DNA of 36,105 nt from Virgisporangium ochraceum. GTDB taxonomy: Bacteria; Actinomycetota; Actinomycetes; Mycobacteriales; Micromonosporaceae. The notes beneath the pieces were generated by a model, which saw only the letters and a program-made list of their open reading frames with translations, ran no database searches and was not told the DNA's origin. Shown one piece after another: positions 8,000 to 15,970 of this stretch. The position numbers and the translations under genes are program-made. Numbering within the stretch: the first letter of the stretch is position 1; the number at the start of each line of letters is the position of its first letter. Location of the stretch: positions 1 through 36,105 of the forward strand of contig NZ_BOPH01000087.1 of the NCBI RefSeq assembly GCF_016863655.1, written 5' to 3'.

Positions 8000-9331
8000 A
8001 TGAACCTCGACGCCATCCAACCCTTCGCGAGCGACTACCCCACCGTGCCGTCGACCCCGGCCATCCGGGAGGCGGTGGCCCACCAGGTCGAGCAGCTGAG
8101 TCGGGTGGGCAACGTGCTGGTCCGGCAGGCGGCCGTCGACCGGTTCATCGAGGACCGGTCCACGCTTCCGGCGGTCGACAACATCGAGGCGTTCAGGTCC
8201 GTCCTCCACGTCGCCGGCGAGGTCCTCGTAGACCGGGCGGCGCTGCGGGACAAGGCCGTCACGGACGCGCTCGCGAACAACGGCCTGGCCGAACGGCCGA
8301 TCGACGGTCCGCTGGGCAACCGGGTCGCGCGGTTCCGCAACATCGACCGCAAGGCGAAGGACCTGCGCGACATGGTGACCGACCTGCGGAGCCGGAAGCT
8401 GACGGTCGCGCTGAACTACGTGGTGTCCAACGCCGCCGTCGGCAAGAGTGGCGACACCCCGGAGCTGGCCTTCGGCCCCGGCCGCTACGAGGACTACACG
8501 GTTCCCGCGCTCACCGGTGGCGAAACGGTCGGGATCATCGACACCGGCGTCAGCGGGGAGATCCGCACGGACGGCTGGCTGGCCGGGGTCAAGGATCCCC
8601 CGTCGGAGATCGACCCGCTCGACGTCCTGCCGAAGGACGGGTACCTCGACCGTGCCGCCGGGCACGGCACCCACGTCGCCGGCATCGTGCAGCAGGTCGC
8701 CCCCGGTACCGGGATCCGGGTGTTCACGGGGTTGAAGTCCGACGGGCTCGGCTCCGACGTCGAGGTGGCCGAGGCCATGCTGCGTGCGGTGGACGCCGGG
8801 TGCCGGATCCTGAACCTGTCCCTCGGCTGCACGCTCGACGCCGGCGACCCGCCGCCGCTCGCGACGAAGGCCGCGCTCGACGACATCATCCAGCGGTACC
8901 CCGACGTGCTGATCGTCGCCGCCGCGGGCAACGACGGCAACCAGACGCCGGTGTACCCGGCCGCCTGGGCCGCCGACCACCCGCACAACGTCGTGTCGGT
9001 CGCCGGCCTCACCCGCGACCTGCAACCGGCCACCTGGTCCAGCAACGGTCCGTGGGTCACGGCGTCGGCCATCGCCGAGGGGATCCGCTCGACCTTCGTC
9101 GAGGGCAAGGAGTCCCCGGCCTTCGACCAGGTGCCGGAGGTCTTCTCGAAGTCGGCCTGGGCCGTCTGGGGCGGAACCTCGTTCGCCGCGCCGCAGATCG
9201 CCGGTGCGGTCGCGCGCATCTGCCAGCAGCTCACCCTGACGCCGAAGCAGGCGTGGGCGACGCTGCGCGCCGCCGGCACCGCGATCCCGGGCTACGGGCA
9301 GGCGTTCAAGATCCTGCCCGCCGTCTCCTGA
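8000..9331 (+). CDS. S8 (subtilisin-like) serine peptidase, apparently cytoplasmic
   Basis: 443 aa; ATG with GGAGG 7 bases upstream. The triad is complete: Asp181 in GIIDTG, His222 in GHGTHVAG and Ser394 in GGTSFAAPQ. The oxyanion Asn lies in VAAAGNDGN. The ~170 residues before the Asp show no Sec or Tat signal. They are predicted helical and charged, so this is either an internal regulatory prodomain or an interaction region, unlike secreted subtilisins. It sits between the CHAT protease and a membrane protein with short gaps (60 and 20 bp), implying one operon. A two-protease cascade is plausible from the context but not shown by the sequence. Confidence 0.93.
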   Translation: MNLDAIQPFASDYPTVPSTPAIREAVAHQVEQLSRVGNVLVRQAAVDRFIEDRSTLPAVDNIEAFRSVLHVAGEVLVDRAALRDKAVTDALANNGLAERPIDGPLGNRVARFRNIDRKAKDLRDMVTDLRSRKLTVALNYVVSNAAVGKSGDTPELAFGPGRYEDYTVPALTGGETVGIIDTGVSGEIRTDGWLAGVKDPPSEIDPLDVLPKDGYLDRAAGHGTHVAGIVQQVAPGTGIRVFTGLKSDGLGSDVEVAEAMLRAVDAGCRILNLSLGCTLDAGDPPPLATKAALDDIIQRYPDVLIVAAAGNDGNQTPVYPAAWAADHPHNVVSVAGLTRDLQPATWSSNGPWVTASAIAEGIRSTFVEGKESPAFDQVPEVFSKSAWAVWGGTSFAAPQIAGAVARICQQLTLTPKQAWATLRAAGTAIPGYGQAFKILPAVS

Positions 9332-9351
9332 CCACCCGGAAGGAGGCTGAC

Positions 9352-10140
9352 GTGTTCGTCCCGCTGGCACAGCCGGTGCCGGAGCCTTCCGGTGCGGGGC
9401 CGGCTCCGTCGGAGCAGCCCTCGCCCTCCGCCACGCCGTCGACGGACCCCTCCGCCGGCGGCGGGCTCGGCGGCCTCGACCCCGAGGGCGCCGCGTGGTT
9501 CGTCGGGGTCGTGCTGCTGGTGCTGATCGCGTTGCTGGTCTTCGCCGTCCTCTACGACATCCGCACGGCCAGGCACGTGCACGACAAGCGTCACGCGCTG
9601 CTGGAGAACCTGGTGGCTCGACCGGACGTCAACAACGAGCGGGTGGCCCAGCTCGCGGGAAACCTGACCCAGCCGACCACGGGCATCGAAGGGCTCACCC
9701 GGACGCTCGTCGCGCTGACGATCCTCGTCGCCGTGGTGCTGTCGCTGCTGACCACCGTGGTCTCGACCTCGCCGGGCTCGGCCGAGCTGCGCATCACGCT
9801 CACCGCCGGGGTCTCCAGCGTCTTCGCGACGATCGTGGGCTTCTACTTCGGGTCCCGGACGGCGCAGACGTCGGCCGATGCCGAGAACCGCAGGCGGTCG
9901 GATCCCACCGACACGTCGAAGGTCGCGGCGGCGGTGCCGCCGACCAGCGTCGCCGCCGGTGGGCCCGGGCGGTTCCTCCCATGGGGCGCGGAGCCGTCGC
10001 CGAACCTCGCGGTGCTGTCGGCCTCGAAACTCCCGGCCGACCCGCTGACCAGATGGCCGACGGGCTCGTACGTCGACCTCAAGGACGGCAGCCAGGCGCA
10101 CTGGGACGGCAACTCCTGGACGGCCGGCCGGGCGCCCTGA
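9352..10140 (+). CDS. Membrane protein with C-terminal DUF2510-like tail
   Basis: 262 aa from the GTG at 9352, with AGGAGG 5 bases upstream. It begins with a Pro/Ser/Ala-rich segment, then one strong membrane helix (AAWFVGVVLLVLIALLVFAV, about 48-70). A cytoplasmic-looking helical loop (TARHVHDKRHALLENLV) follows, then two more helices (LVALTILVAVVLSLLTTVV, and ITLTAGVSSVFATIVGFYFG). A Pro/Ala linker leads to a tail ending SQAHWDGNSW, which resembles the short actinobacterial DUF2510 motif (WDG..W). It is the third gene of the CHAT-S8 operon, and I infer that it anchors the system at the membrane or is a protease target. Confidence 0.8.
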   Translation: MFVPLAQPVPEPSGAGPAPSEQPSPSATPSTDPSAGGGLGGLDPEGAAWFVGVVLLVLIALLVFAVLYDIRTARHVHDKRHALLENLVARPDVNNERVAQLAGNLTQPTTGIEGLTRTLVALTILVAVVLSLLTTVVSTSPGSAELRITLTAGVSSVFATIVGFYFGSRTAQTSADAENRRRSDPTDTSKVAAAVPPTSVAAGGPGRFLPWGAEPSPNLAVLSASKLPADPLTRWPTGSYVDLKDGSQAHWDGNSWTAGRAP

Positions 10141-10200
10141 GCGACCCGGGTGGACCGGCCCCGCCCGCTCAGTGGGGCGGGACCGGTCCAACCTGGTACG

Positions 10201-11238
10201 TCAGATGCGCTGCACCGCCGTGGCCGGGTTGCCGTCGACGGCCAGCTTCAGCTGGGGTACCAGCTTGTCCAGCAGCTGCGGCAGGCTCAGCACCGAGATG
10301 AACGAGATCGAGGCGCCGACCAGGTCCTCGCTGACGACGAAGATCTCGCGCTCGTCGGTGGACACCTTGAGCTTGTTGTAGAGCGGGTCGCCCTTGACCT
10401 TCGCCTTGCCCTCGTCGTAGGTGTCGAGCAGCCAGACGATCGCCTTCACGTCGAGCAGGTCGACGCGCTCCTTGCTCAGGTTGGCGCCGAACTCGGTACC
10501 GGTGACCGCGTCGAGGCCGGCCGGCATCGTGAAGCCCATGTCCTGCAGCAGGCGGCCGCGGGGGTCCTGCGCGCCATAGACCCAGTAGCCCTCGTACGTG
10601 GTGGCCATCACGCTGGTCGCGTTCGCGAACTCCGGGTTGTCCTTGCGGATCTGCGCGAAGCGGGCGTCGAGGTCGGCGACGAGCTTCTCCGCCTGCGCCT
10701 TCTTCCCGACGGCGAGGCCCACGGTCTTCGTGGCCTCCTGCCAGGAGACGCCGTAGTCGACCTGACCCTTCGGCTGCGCCACGGTGGGCGCCATCTTCGA
10801 CAGGGTCGCGTAGTCCTCGGCGGTGACGCCGGAGTACAGCGCGAGGATCAGGTCGGGCTTCAGCGCCGCGATCTTCTCGAACTGGATGCCGTCGGTGAAC
10901 GTGAGCACCTCGGGTTTCGCCGCGCTGCCCAGCTCGTCCTCGGCCCACGGCCAGATCGCGCCCGGCTTCCCGCCGAACCACTCGGTGGTGCCCACCGGCA
11001 CGATGCCGAGCGCCAGCAGCGCGTCCTGCTCCACCAGGCCGACGGTGACGATGCGCTTCGGCTCGGAGTTGATCGTCGTCGTGCCGAACTTGTTCTCGAT
11101 CGACACGGGGAAACCGGACGCACCCGACGAGTCGGACCCGCCGCCGTCGTTGTCGTTGTTCGGGCCGCACGCGGCGAGGAGGACGAGGAACCCGGCTGCC
11201 GCGGCCACCGCGGCGCGCCGGATCGGGAAGAGCCGCAC
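10201..11238 (-). CDS. Iron-siderophore ABC transporter substrate-binding lipoprotein
   Basis: 345 aa. The frame is open to 11289, but that GTG lies inside the iron box. I chose the GTG at 11238, where GGAAGGA stands just upstream. It yields a lipoprotein signal with lipobox LAAC (Cys24) and an acidic Gly/Asn/Ser linker. The mature part is a FepB/FhuD-like cluster-A-type binding protein: KRIVTVGLVEQDALLALGI, KPDLILALYSG, YATLSKMAPTV, EGYWVYGAQDPRG and IVWLLDTYDEGKAK. It captures a ferric siderophore outside the membrane and hands it to the permeases encoded divergently. Substrate cannot be told. Confidence 0.95.
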   Translation of the reverse strand: MRLFPIRRAAVAAAAGFLVLLAACGPNNDNDGGGSDSSGASGFPVSIENKFGTTTINSEPKRIVTVGLVEQDALLALGIVPVGTTEWFGGKPGAIWPWAEDELGSAAKPEVLTFTDGIQFEKIAALKPDLILALYSGVTAEDYATLSKMAPTVAQPKGQVDYGVSWQEATKTVGLAVGKKAQAEKLVADLDARFAQIRKDNPEFANATSVMATTYEGYWVYGAQDPRGRLLQDMGFTMPAGLDAVTGTEFGANLSKERVDLLDVKAIVWLLDTYDEGKAKVKGDPLYNKLKVSTDEREIFVVSEDLVGASISFISVLSLPQLLDKLVPQLKLAVDGNPATAVQRI

Positions 11239-11274
11239 GGCTGATCCTTCCGGAGAGGTGAACTTGCTGGCAGT

Positions 11275-11293
11275 GTAGGTTAGCCTCACCTAA
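11275..11293. promoter_or_regulatory. Iron box (IdeR/DmdR1-type operator)
   Basis: Read on the minus strand the 19-mer TTAGGTGAGGCTAACCTAC matches 17 of 19 positions of the actinobacterial iron-box consensus (TTAGGTTAGGCTAACCTAA). It lies in the roughly 100-bp divergent region between the binding protein and the permease operon. One Fe(II)-bound DtxR/IdeR-family dimer pair would therefore repress both under iron sufficiency. Consensus knowledge is established; binding here is inferred. Confidence 0.88.
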
Positions 11294-11336
11294 TTGCAAC
11301 GCCAGCCGACGGCGGCACAGTGGGACGGAGCGCACA

Positions 11337-12383
11337 TTGACCCAGGTCACCGGCGCGCCAGCGGTGTCGCTGGAGAAGCCGCGGGTCTCCCGGTCGAGAC
11401 GCCGCTGGACCGGCCTGTGGGTCGGCGTGGGCCTGCTGCTGGTCGCCGTCGCCCTCAGCATCGCGGTCGGCAGCCGTAGCACCGACCCGGCCGAGGTCTG
11501 GCGGGTGCTGTGGGACAAGGACGACTCGTCCACCTCGATCATCGTCCACTCGCTGCGGCTGCCCCGGACGCTGCTCGCGATCGGCGTCGGCGCCTCGCTG
11601 GGGCTCGCCGGCACCGTGATGCAGGCGCTCACCCGCAACCCGCTGGCCGAGCCCGGGCTGCTCGGCGTCAACCTCGGCGCGTCCACCGGCGTCGTGCTCG
11701 CGATCGCCTACCTCGGCGTCACCACGCCGGTCGGCTACGTCTGGTTCGCGTTCGTGGGCGCGGCGGTCACGTCGGCCGCGGTGTTCGCGCTCGGCGGCGC
11801 CGGCCGCGCGCTCACCATCGAGAAGCAGATCCTGTCGGGGGTCGCGCTCACGTCGGTGCTGGGCGCCGTCGTGTGGGCCATACTGGTGACCCAGCGGGAG
11901 GCGTTCGACCGCTACCGGCACTGGGACGTCGGCTCGCTCTCCGACCGCGACACCTCGGCGATGCTGCCGGTGGCGCTGCTCATGGTCGTCGGGGTCGTGC
12001 TGGCGCTGGCGATCGGCGGACAGCTGAACGCGTTGAGCATGGGCGACGAGTCGGCGACCGCGCTCGGCGCGCACCCGGCGCTCATCCGCGGGCTGGGCTT
12101 CCTCGCGGTCACCGTGCTGTGCGGCGCGGCGACGTCCGCGTCGGGGCCGATCTGGTTCGTGGGGCTGGCCGTGCCCTACGCGGCCCGGCTGGTGACCGGG
12201 TCGGACAACCGGTGGATCCTGGCCTACTCGCTCGTGCTCGGACCGATCCTGATGCTCGGGTCCGACATCCTCGCCCGGGTCCTCGTGGCGCCGGCCGAGC
12301 TGCCCGTCGGCGTGGTGACCGCGTTCCTCGGCGCGCCGCTGTTCATCGCCCTGTGCCGCCGTCGCAAGCTGAGGGTGCTGTGA
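11337..12383 (+). CDS. FecCD-family iron-siderophore ABC permease (first subunit)
   Basis: 348 aa from a TTG at 11337 with GGAG 6 bases upstream. It is multi-spanning (about nine or ten hydrophobic segments) with FecCD/BtuC family marks: LRLPRTLLAIGVGASLGLAG, MQALTRNPLAEPGLLG, and GLAVPYAARLVTGSD before the coupling helix. It pairs with the next permease to form the inner-membrane channel for ferric siderophore. The gene overlaps the next by 4 bp (GTGA). The iron box lies about 45 bp upstream. Confidence 0.95.
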   Translation: MTQVTGAPAVSLEKPRVSRSRRRWTGLWVGVGLLLVAVALSIAVGSRSTDPAEVWRVLWDKDDSSTSIIVHSLRLPRTLLAIGVGASLGLAGTVMQALTRNPLAEPGLLGVNLGASTGVVLAIAYLGVTTPVGYVWFAFVGAAVTSAAVFALGGAGRALTIEKQILSGVALTSVLGAVVWAILVTQREAFDRYRHWDVGSLSDRDTSAMLPVALLMVVGVVLALAIGGQLNALSMGDESATALGAHPALIRGLGFLAVTVLCGAATSASGPIWFVGLAVPYAARLVTGSDNRWILAYSLVLGPILMLGSDILARVLVAPAELPVGVVTAFLGAPLFIALCRRRKLRVL

Positions 12384-13441
12384 CCGCCACCGTCGAGAGG
12401 AAGCGGTCGCCCGGGCGGGTGCCCGTCCGCGCCGGCGGGGTGTCGCTGCGGCTGCACCCGCGCTCGTTCGTCGTCGGGCTGGTGCTCCTGCTGATCGCGT
12501 TGACGATCGCGTTGGTGAACCTGTCGTCGGGCGACCTTCCGGTGCCCGTCGCCGACGTGCTGCGCAGCCTCGCCGGGCAGGGCGACACCGGCACCGACTT
12601 CATCGTCTACGAGCTGCGGCTGCCGCGGGTGCTCGTCACGCTGTTCGTCGGCGCCGGCCTCGGCGCCAGCGGCACGGTCTTCCAGAGCCTCACCCGCAAC
12701 CCGCTCGGCAGCCCCGACTTCGTCGGGCTCACCATCGGCGCCGCGACCGGCGCGCTGCTGGTGATGCTGGTGCTCGGCGGCGGCGGGGTGCAGGTCATCG
12801 TCGGCGCGATCCTCGGCTGCCTCGCGACCGCCGTCGGCATCTACCTGCTCGCGTTCCGCCGCGGCATCCAGCCGTTCCGGCTGGTGCTCATGGGCGTCGG
12901 GGTCTCCGCGCTGCTGGAGGCGCTGAACTCCTACCTCATCTACAAGGCCCGGCTGGAGGAGGCGCTCGCCGCGCAGGTGTGGATGATCGGCAGCGTCAAC
13001 GGGCGCACCTGGACGCACGTGTGGATCGTCGTGGGCGCCGTCGTCGTGCTGCTGCCGGTCGTCGTCTACTACGGGCGTCACCTCTCGATGCTGGCGCTCG
13101 GCGACGAGATCGCCGTGCTGCACGGGGTTCCGGTCGAGCGCAGCCGGGCCGTCCTCGCCCTCGGCGCCGTCGGACTGTCGGCGGGAGCGACCGCTGCCGC
13201 CGGTCCCATCGCCTTTGTCGCACTGGCCGCGGGACCGCTCTCCGCGCGACTGACGCGATCACCGCACGCCGGCATCCTGCCCGCGGCCATGATGGGCGCG
13301 GCGCTGCTGGCCGCGAGCGACTGGGTCGCGCAACGCGCACTGTCTACACAGGACATTCCGGTCGGCATCGTGACCGCCGCGTTGGGCGGCGCGTACCTGT
13401 GCTGGCTGCTGTTCCGCGAACACAGAGCGAGGAGCGTCTGA
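12380..13441 (+). CDS. FecCD-family iron-siderophore ABC permease (second subunit)
   Basis: 353 aa from the GTG at 12380, which overlaps the stop of the first permease (translational coupling). The same family signatures recur: LRLPRVLVTLFVGAGLGASG, FQSLTRNPLGSPDFVGL, FRLVLMGVGVSALLEALNSY, and GPIAFVALAAGPLSARLTRS. It forms a heterodimeric channel with the preceding subunit. The stop abuts the ATPase gene directly. Confidence 0.95.
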   Translation: MTATVERKRSPGRVPVRAGGVSLRLHPRSFVVGLVLLLIALTIALVNLSSGDLPVPVADVLRSLAGQGDTGTDFIVYELRLPRVLVTLFVGAGLGASGTVFQSLTRNPLGSPDFVGLTIGAATGALLVMLVLGGGGVQVIVGAILGCLATAVGIYLLAFRRGIQPFRLVLMGVGVSALLEALNSYLIYKARLEEALAAQVWMIGSVNGRTWTHVWIVVGAVVVLLPVVVYYGRHLSMLALGDEIAVLHGVPVERSRAVLALGAVGLSAGATAAAGPIAFVALAAGPLSARLTRSPHAGILPAAMMGAALLAASDWVAQRALSTQDIPVGIVTAALGGAYLCWLLFREHRARSV

Positions 13442-14254
13442 ATGGACCGGCTGAGGGCGCAGGAGCTGACGCTCGCGTACGACCGGCGGGTCGTGGCCGA
13501 GCACCTCGACGTGCGGATCACCGACGGCTCGTTCACCGTGATCGTCGGGCCGAACGCGTGCGGCAAGTCGACGCTGCTGAAGGCGCTCGCGCGGGTGCTC
13601 AAGCCGCGGGCCGGCGCGGTGTACCTCGACGGGCAGGCGATCGCGTCGTACCCGTCGAAGCACGTGGCGAAGCAGCTCGGCATGCTGCCGCAGTCGCCGA
13701 TCGTGCCCGGCGGCATCGTCGTGGAGGAGCTCGTCGCGCGCGGCCGGTTCGCGCACCAGAAGCTGCTGCGGCAGTGGTCGCCCGACGACGAGGCCGCCGT
13801 GGCCGAGGCCATGCGCCTCACCGAGGTCGCCGACCTCGCCGACCGGTTCGTCGACGAGCTCTCCGGCGGGCAGCGGCAACGGGTGTGGCTCGCGATGGCG
13901 CTGGCGCAGCAGACCCCGATCCTCCTGCTCGACGAGCCGACGACGTTCCTCGACCTGTCGCACCAGTTCGAGGTGCTCGACCTGTGCGCCGAGCTGCACG
14001 AGGAGGGCCGCACGATCGTCGCCGTGCTGCACGACCTCAACCACGCGTGCCGCTACGCCACCGAACTCATCGTCATGCGGGCGGGAAAGGTTCTCGCGCA
14101 GGGCCCACCGTCGACGGTGATGACGGCCGAACTGGTCGGCGACGTGTTCTCCATGCCGTGCCGGGTCATCGACGACCCCGAGACCGGCACGCCGATGGTG
14201 GTACCGACCGACCGCAGCCGCCGTCGGCCCCGCTCGCTGGTCAAGCAGGCCTGA
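13442..14254 (+). CDS. Iron-siderophore ABC transporter ATPase
   Basis: 270 aa; the ATG follows the permease stop with no gap. Walker A GPNACGKST (about 37-45), signature LSGGQRQR, Walker B ILLLDEPTTFLDLSHQ and the switch His in AVLHDLNHA are all present. The LDLSHQ form after Walker B is typical of the FepC/FecE/BtuD branch. It powers import by the two FecCD permeases and completes the iron-box-controlled uptake operon. The C-terminus is basic (RSRRRPRSLVK). No siderophore biosynthesis gene is nearby, so the ligand may come from elsewhere. Confidence 0.96.
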   Translation: MDRLRAQELTLAYDRRVVAEHLDVRITDGSFTVIVGPNACGKSTLLKALARVLKPRAGAVYLDGQAIASYPSKHVAKQLGMLPQSPIVPGGIVVEELVARGRFAHQKLLRQWSPDDEAAVAEAMRLTEVADLADRFVDELSGGQRQRVWLAMALAQQTPILLLDEPTTFLDLSHQFEVLDLCAELHEEGRTIVAVLHDLNHACRYATELIVMRAGKVLAQGPPSTVMTAELVGDVFSMPCRVIDDPETGTPMVVPTDRSRRRPRSLVKQA

Positions 14255-14310
14255 CCGCGGCTGCCGCGCGCCGGCAACTGGCTCGACCGCACCTGAAGTA
14301 GCCTGCGGAC

Positions 14311-15057
14311 ATGCCCACGCACCTGACCGTCGAACGGCACGTCGACGCCATCGCCGACCGCGGCGCCACTCTCGCCACCGCGGCGCGCGCCGCCGGCCTC
14401 GACGCGCCGGTGCCCACCTGTCCGCGCTGGGACGTCCGGGCCCTCCTCGCGCACCAGGGCGGCGTGCACCGCTGGGCGGCGGCGAACCTGCGCGGCGAGA
14501 AGGACCCGGCCAAGCCGGAGGCGCCCGACGACGTGCTCCCCTGGTACGACGAGGGGCTCGACGCGCTCGTCCGCACGGTGCGGTCGACCGCCGACGACGT
14601 GAAGGCGATGGTGTTCCTCAAGGACGCGCCGCCGCCGCGGGCGTTCTGGGCCCGCCGGCAGGCGCACGAGACCACCATCCACAGCGTCGACGCGATGGCC
14701 GCCGCGCACGGGGCGGTGCCGCCGGTCGCCGACCTCGGCATCGCACCGGACCTCGCCGCCGACGGCATCGACGAGCTGCTCACCGGGTTCATCACGCGCG
14801 GCAAGGGCCAGCTGCACGCGTCACCCGGGTACGTGCTGCTCGTGCGCGCCGACGACACCGGTCACGCCTGGACCCTGCGCGTCGGCGACGGCCCGGTCAC
14901 CACGACGGTGGGCAACGGCCCCGCCGACGTGGAGTTCGCCGGCACCGCGGCCCAGGTCTACGTGAGCCTGTGGAACCGCGCCGACGAGCTGACCGTGAAG
15001 GGCCCCGCGGAGACGCTCGCGGAGTGGCGCAAGGCCATCCGCATCCGCTGGCGCTGA
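14311..15057 (+). CDS. Maleylpyruvate isomerase (MDMPI)-family protein, mycothiol-dependent-type
   Basis: 248 aa. The DinB-like N-terminal bundle shows the family pattern TCPRWDVRALLAHQGGVHRW and, further on, RRQAHETTIHSVDA with the His residues expected to bind a divalent metal. The C-terminal ~90 residues form the alpha/beta SCP2-like domain ending in TLAEWRKAIRIRWR. Family members use mycothiol for isomerisation or transfer reactions, but most paralogues, including this one, have no known substrate. Transcribed alone. Its 3' end abuts a chemoreceptor remnant on the other strand. Confidence 0.88.
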   Translation: MPTHLTVERHVDAIADRGATLATAARAAGLDAPVPTCPRWDVRALLAHQGGVHRWAAANLRGEKDPAKPEAPDDVLPWYDEGLDALVRTVRSTADDVKAMVFLKDAPPPRAFWARRQAHETTIHSVDAMAAAHGAVPPVADLGIAPDLAADGIDELLTGFITRGKGQLHASPGYVLLVRADDTGHAWTLRVGDGPVTTTVGNGPADVEFAGTAAQVYVSLWNRADELTVKGPAETLAEWRKAIRIRWR

Positions 15058-15272
15058 GCGACCGGGCGGTCGACCAGCTCGGTGTGGTTGGCCACCGTGC
15101 CGACCTTCTCGTTGGTGTCGCCGAGTTCGCCCATCACGACCAGGCCGTCGGCGAGGCTCAGGAGCGCCACGAACAGCACCACCGACATGATCTTCGCCTT
15201 GACGGAAAGGTCGGCGGACCAGCGCGTCCGGGCTCCGCCCGGCTGTTCGTGTGGCCACGGTCTGCGCCCCAT
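15058..15272 (-). pseudogene. Remnant of a methyl-accepting chemotaxis protein N-terminus
   Basis: The minus-strand frame encodes DLSVKAKIMSVVLFVALL and SLADGLVVMGELGDTNEKVG, the classic first membrane helix plus start of the periplasmic four-helix sensor of an MCP. It then loses similarity near ELVDRPVA and runs antisense into the preceding gene. HAMP and signalling domains are missing, so this is a truncated relic. Two intact genes for a soluble chemoreceptor follow on the other strand, which suggests the locus once held a larger receptor group. Similarity is by eye only. Confidence 0.55.
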
Positions 15273-15424
15273 CTGCTCCCGAACTGCGGCACCTACGCAC
15301 CCGGTATCGGCGGCCCCGGCCGCGTCCTGAGCCGAACAGGCGCCGGCGCGCCGCGGCGCGGGAGTTCCTCTCAGGTCGCGGGCCCACCGGCCGACAGGAT
15401 CCCTGGGGACGGAGAGGTGGTGCC

Positions 15425-15970
15425 ATGCGCGCTGGCCAGGTGACTCCGAGCGGAGTCGAGCGGATGTTCGGGACCGACGAGCTGATCGTCAGCAAGACCG
15501 ACACCAAGGGTGTCATCACGTACGCCAACGACGTGTTCCTGCGGCTGTCGGCCTTCCCGGAGGACGAGGTGATCGGCAGGCCGCACAACCTGATCCGCCA
15601 TCCCGACATGCCGCGGTGCGTGTTCAAGCTGTTGTGGGACACGCTCAAGGACCGGCAGGAGATCTTCGCCTACATCGTCAACCTCGCCGGCGACGGCGCG
15701 CACTACTGGGTGCTGGCGCACGTCACCCCGTCGTTCGACGCGAGCGGCCAGGTGGTCGGCTACCACTCCAACCGACGACTCCCCGACCGCGACGCGGTGG
15801 CCGCGACCACCGCGCTCTACGCCGACCTGCGCGCCGCCGAACGCCAGCACAGCCGCCCGGCCGACGCCATCGAGGCGTCGACGGCGCTGCTCAACCAGAA
15901 GCTCGCCGACCGCGGGCAGACCTTCGACCAGTTCATCTGGTCACTGACGAGTGAAGGTGCGGCCGCGTGA
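15425..15970 (+). CDS. Aer-like PAS-domain sensor protein
   Basis: 181 aa. One PAS domain covers roughly residues 15-130 with the Aer-type pattern: ELIVSKTDTKGVITYANDVF, GRPHNLIRHPDMP, and YWVLAHVTPSFDASGQVVGY. In Aer this module binds FAD and reads redox or oxygen state. No membrane helix or signalling domain follows. Instead the next gene, overlapping by 4 bp (GTGA), encodes the receptor signalling half. The two should be made together and may work as a split aerotaxis receptor. FAD binding is inferred from family resemblance. Confidence 0.85.
   Translation: MRAGQVTPSGVERMFGTDELIVSKTDTKGVITYANDVFLRLSAFPEDEVIGRPHNLIRHPDMPRCVFKLLWDTLKDRQEIFAYIVNLAGDGAHYWVLAHVTPSFDASGQVVGYHSNRRLPDRDAVAATTALYADLRAAERQHSRPADAIEASTALLNQKLADRGQTFDQFIWSLTSEGAAA

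Noticed and set aside
6902..9370. An 822-aa minus-strand open frame
   Set aside because: Antisense to the CHAT and S8 protease genes, whose catalytic motifs are intact. The translation is low-complexity Arg/Gly/Asp.
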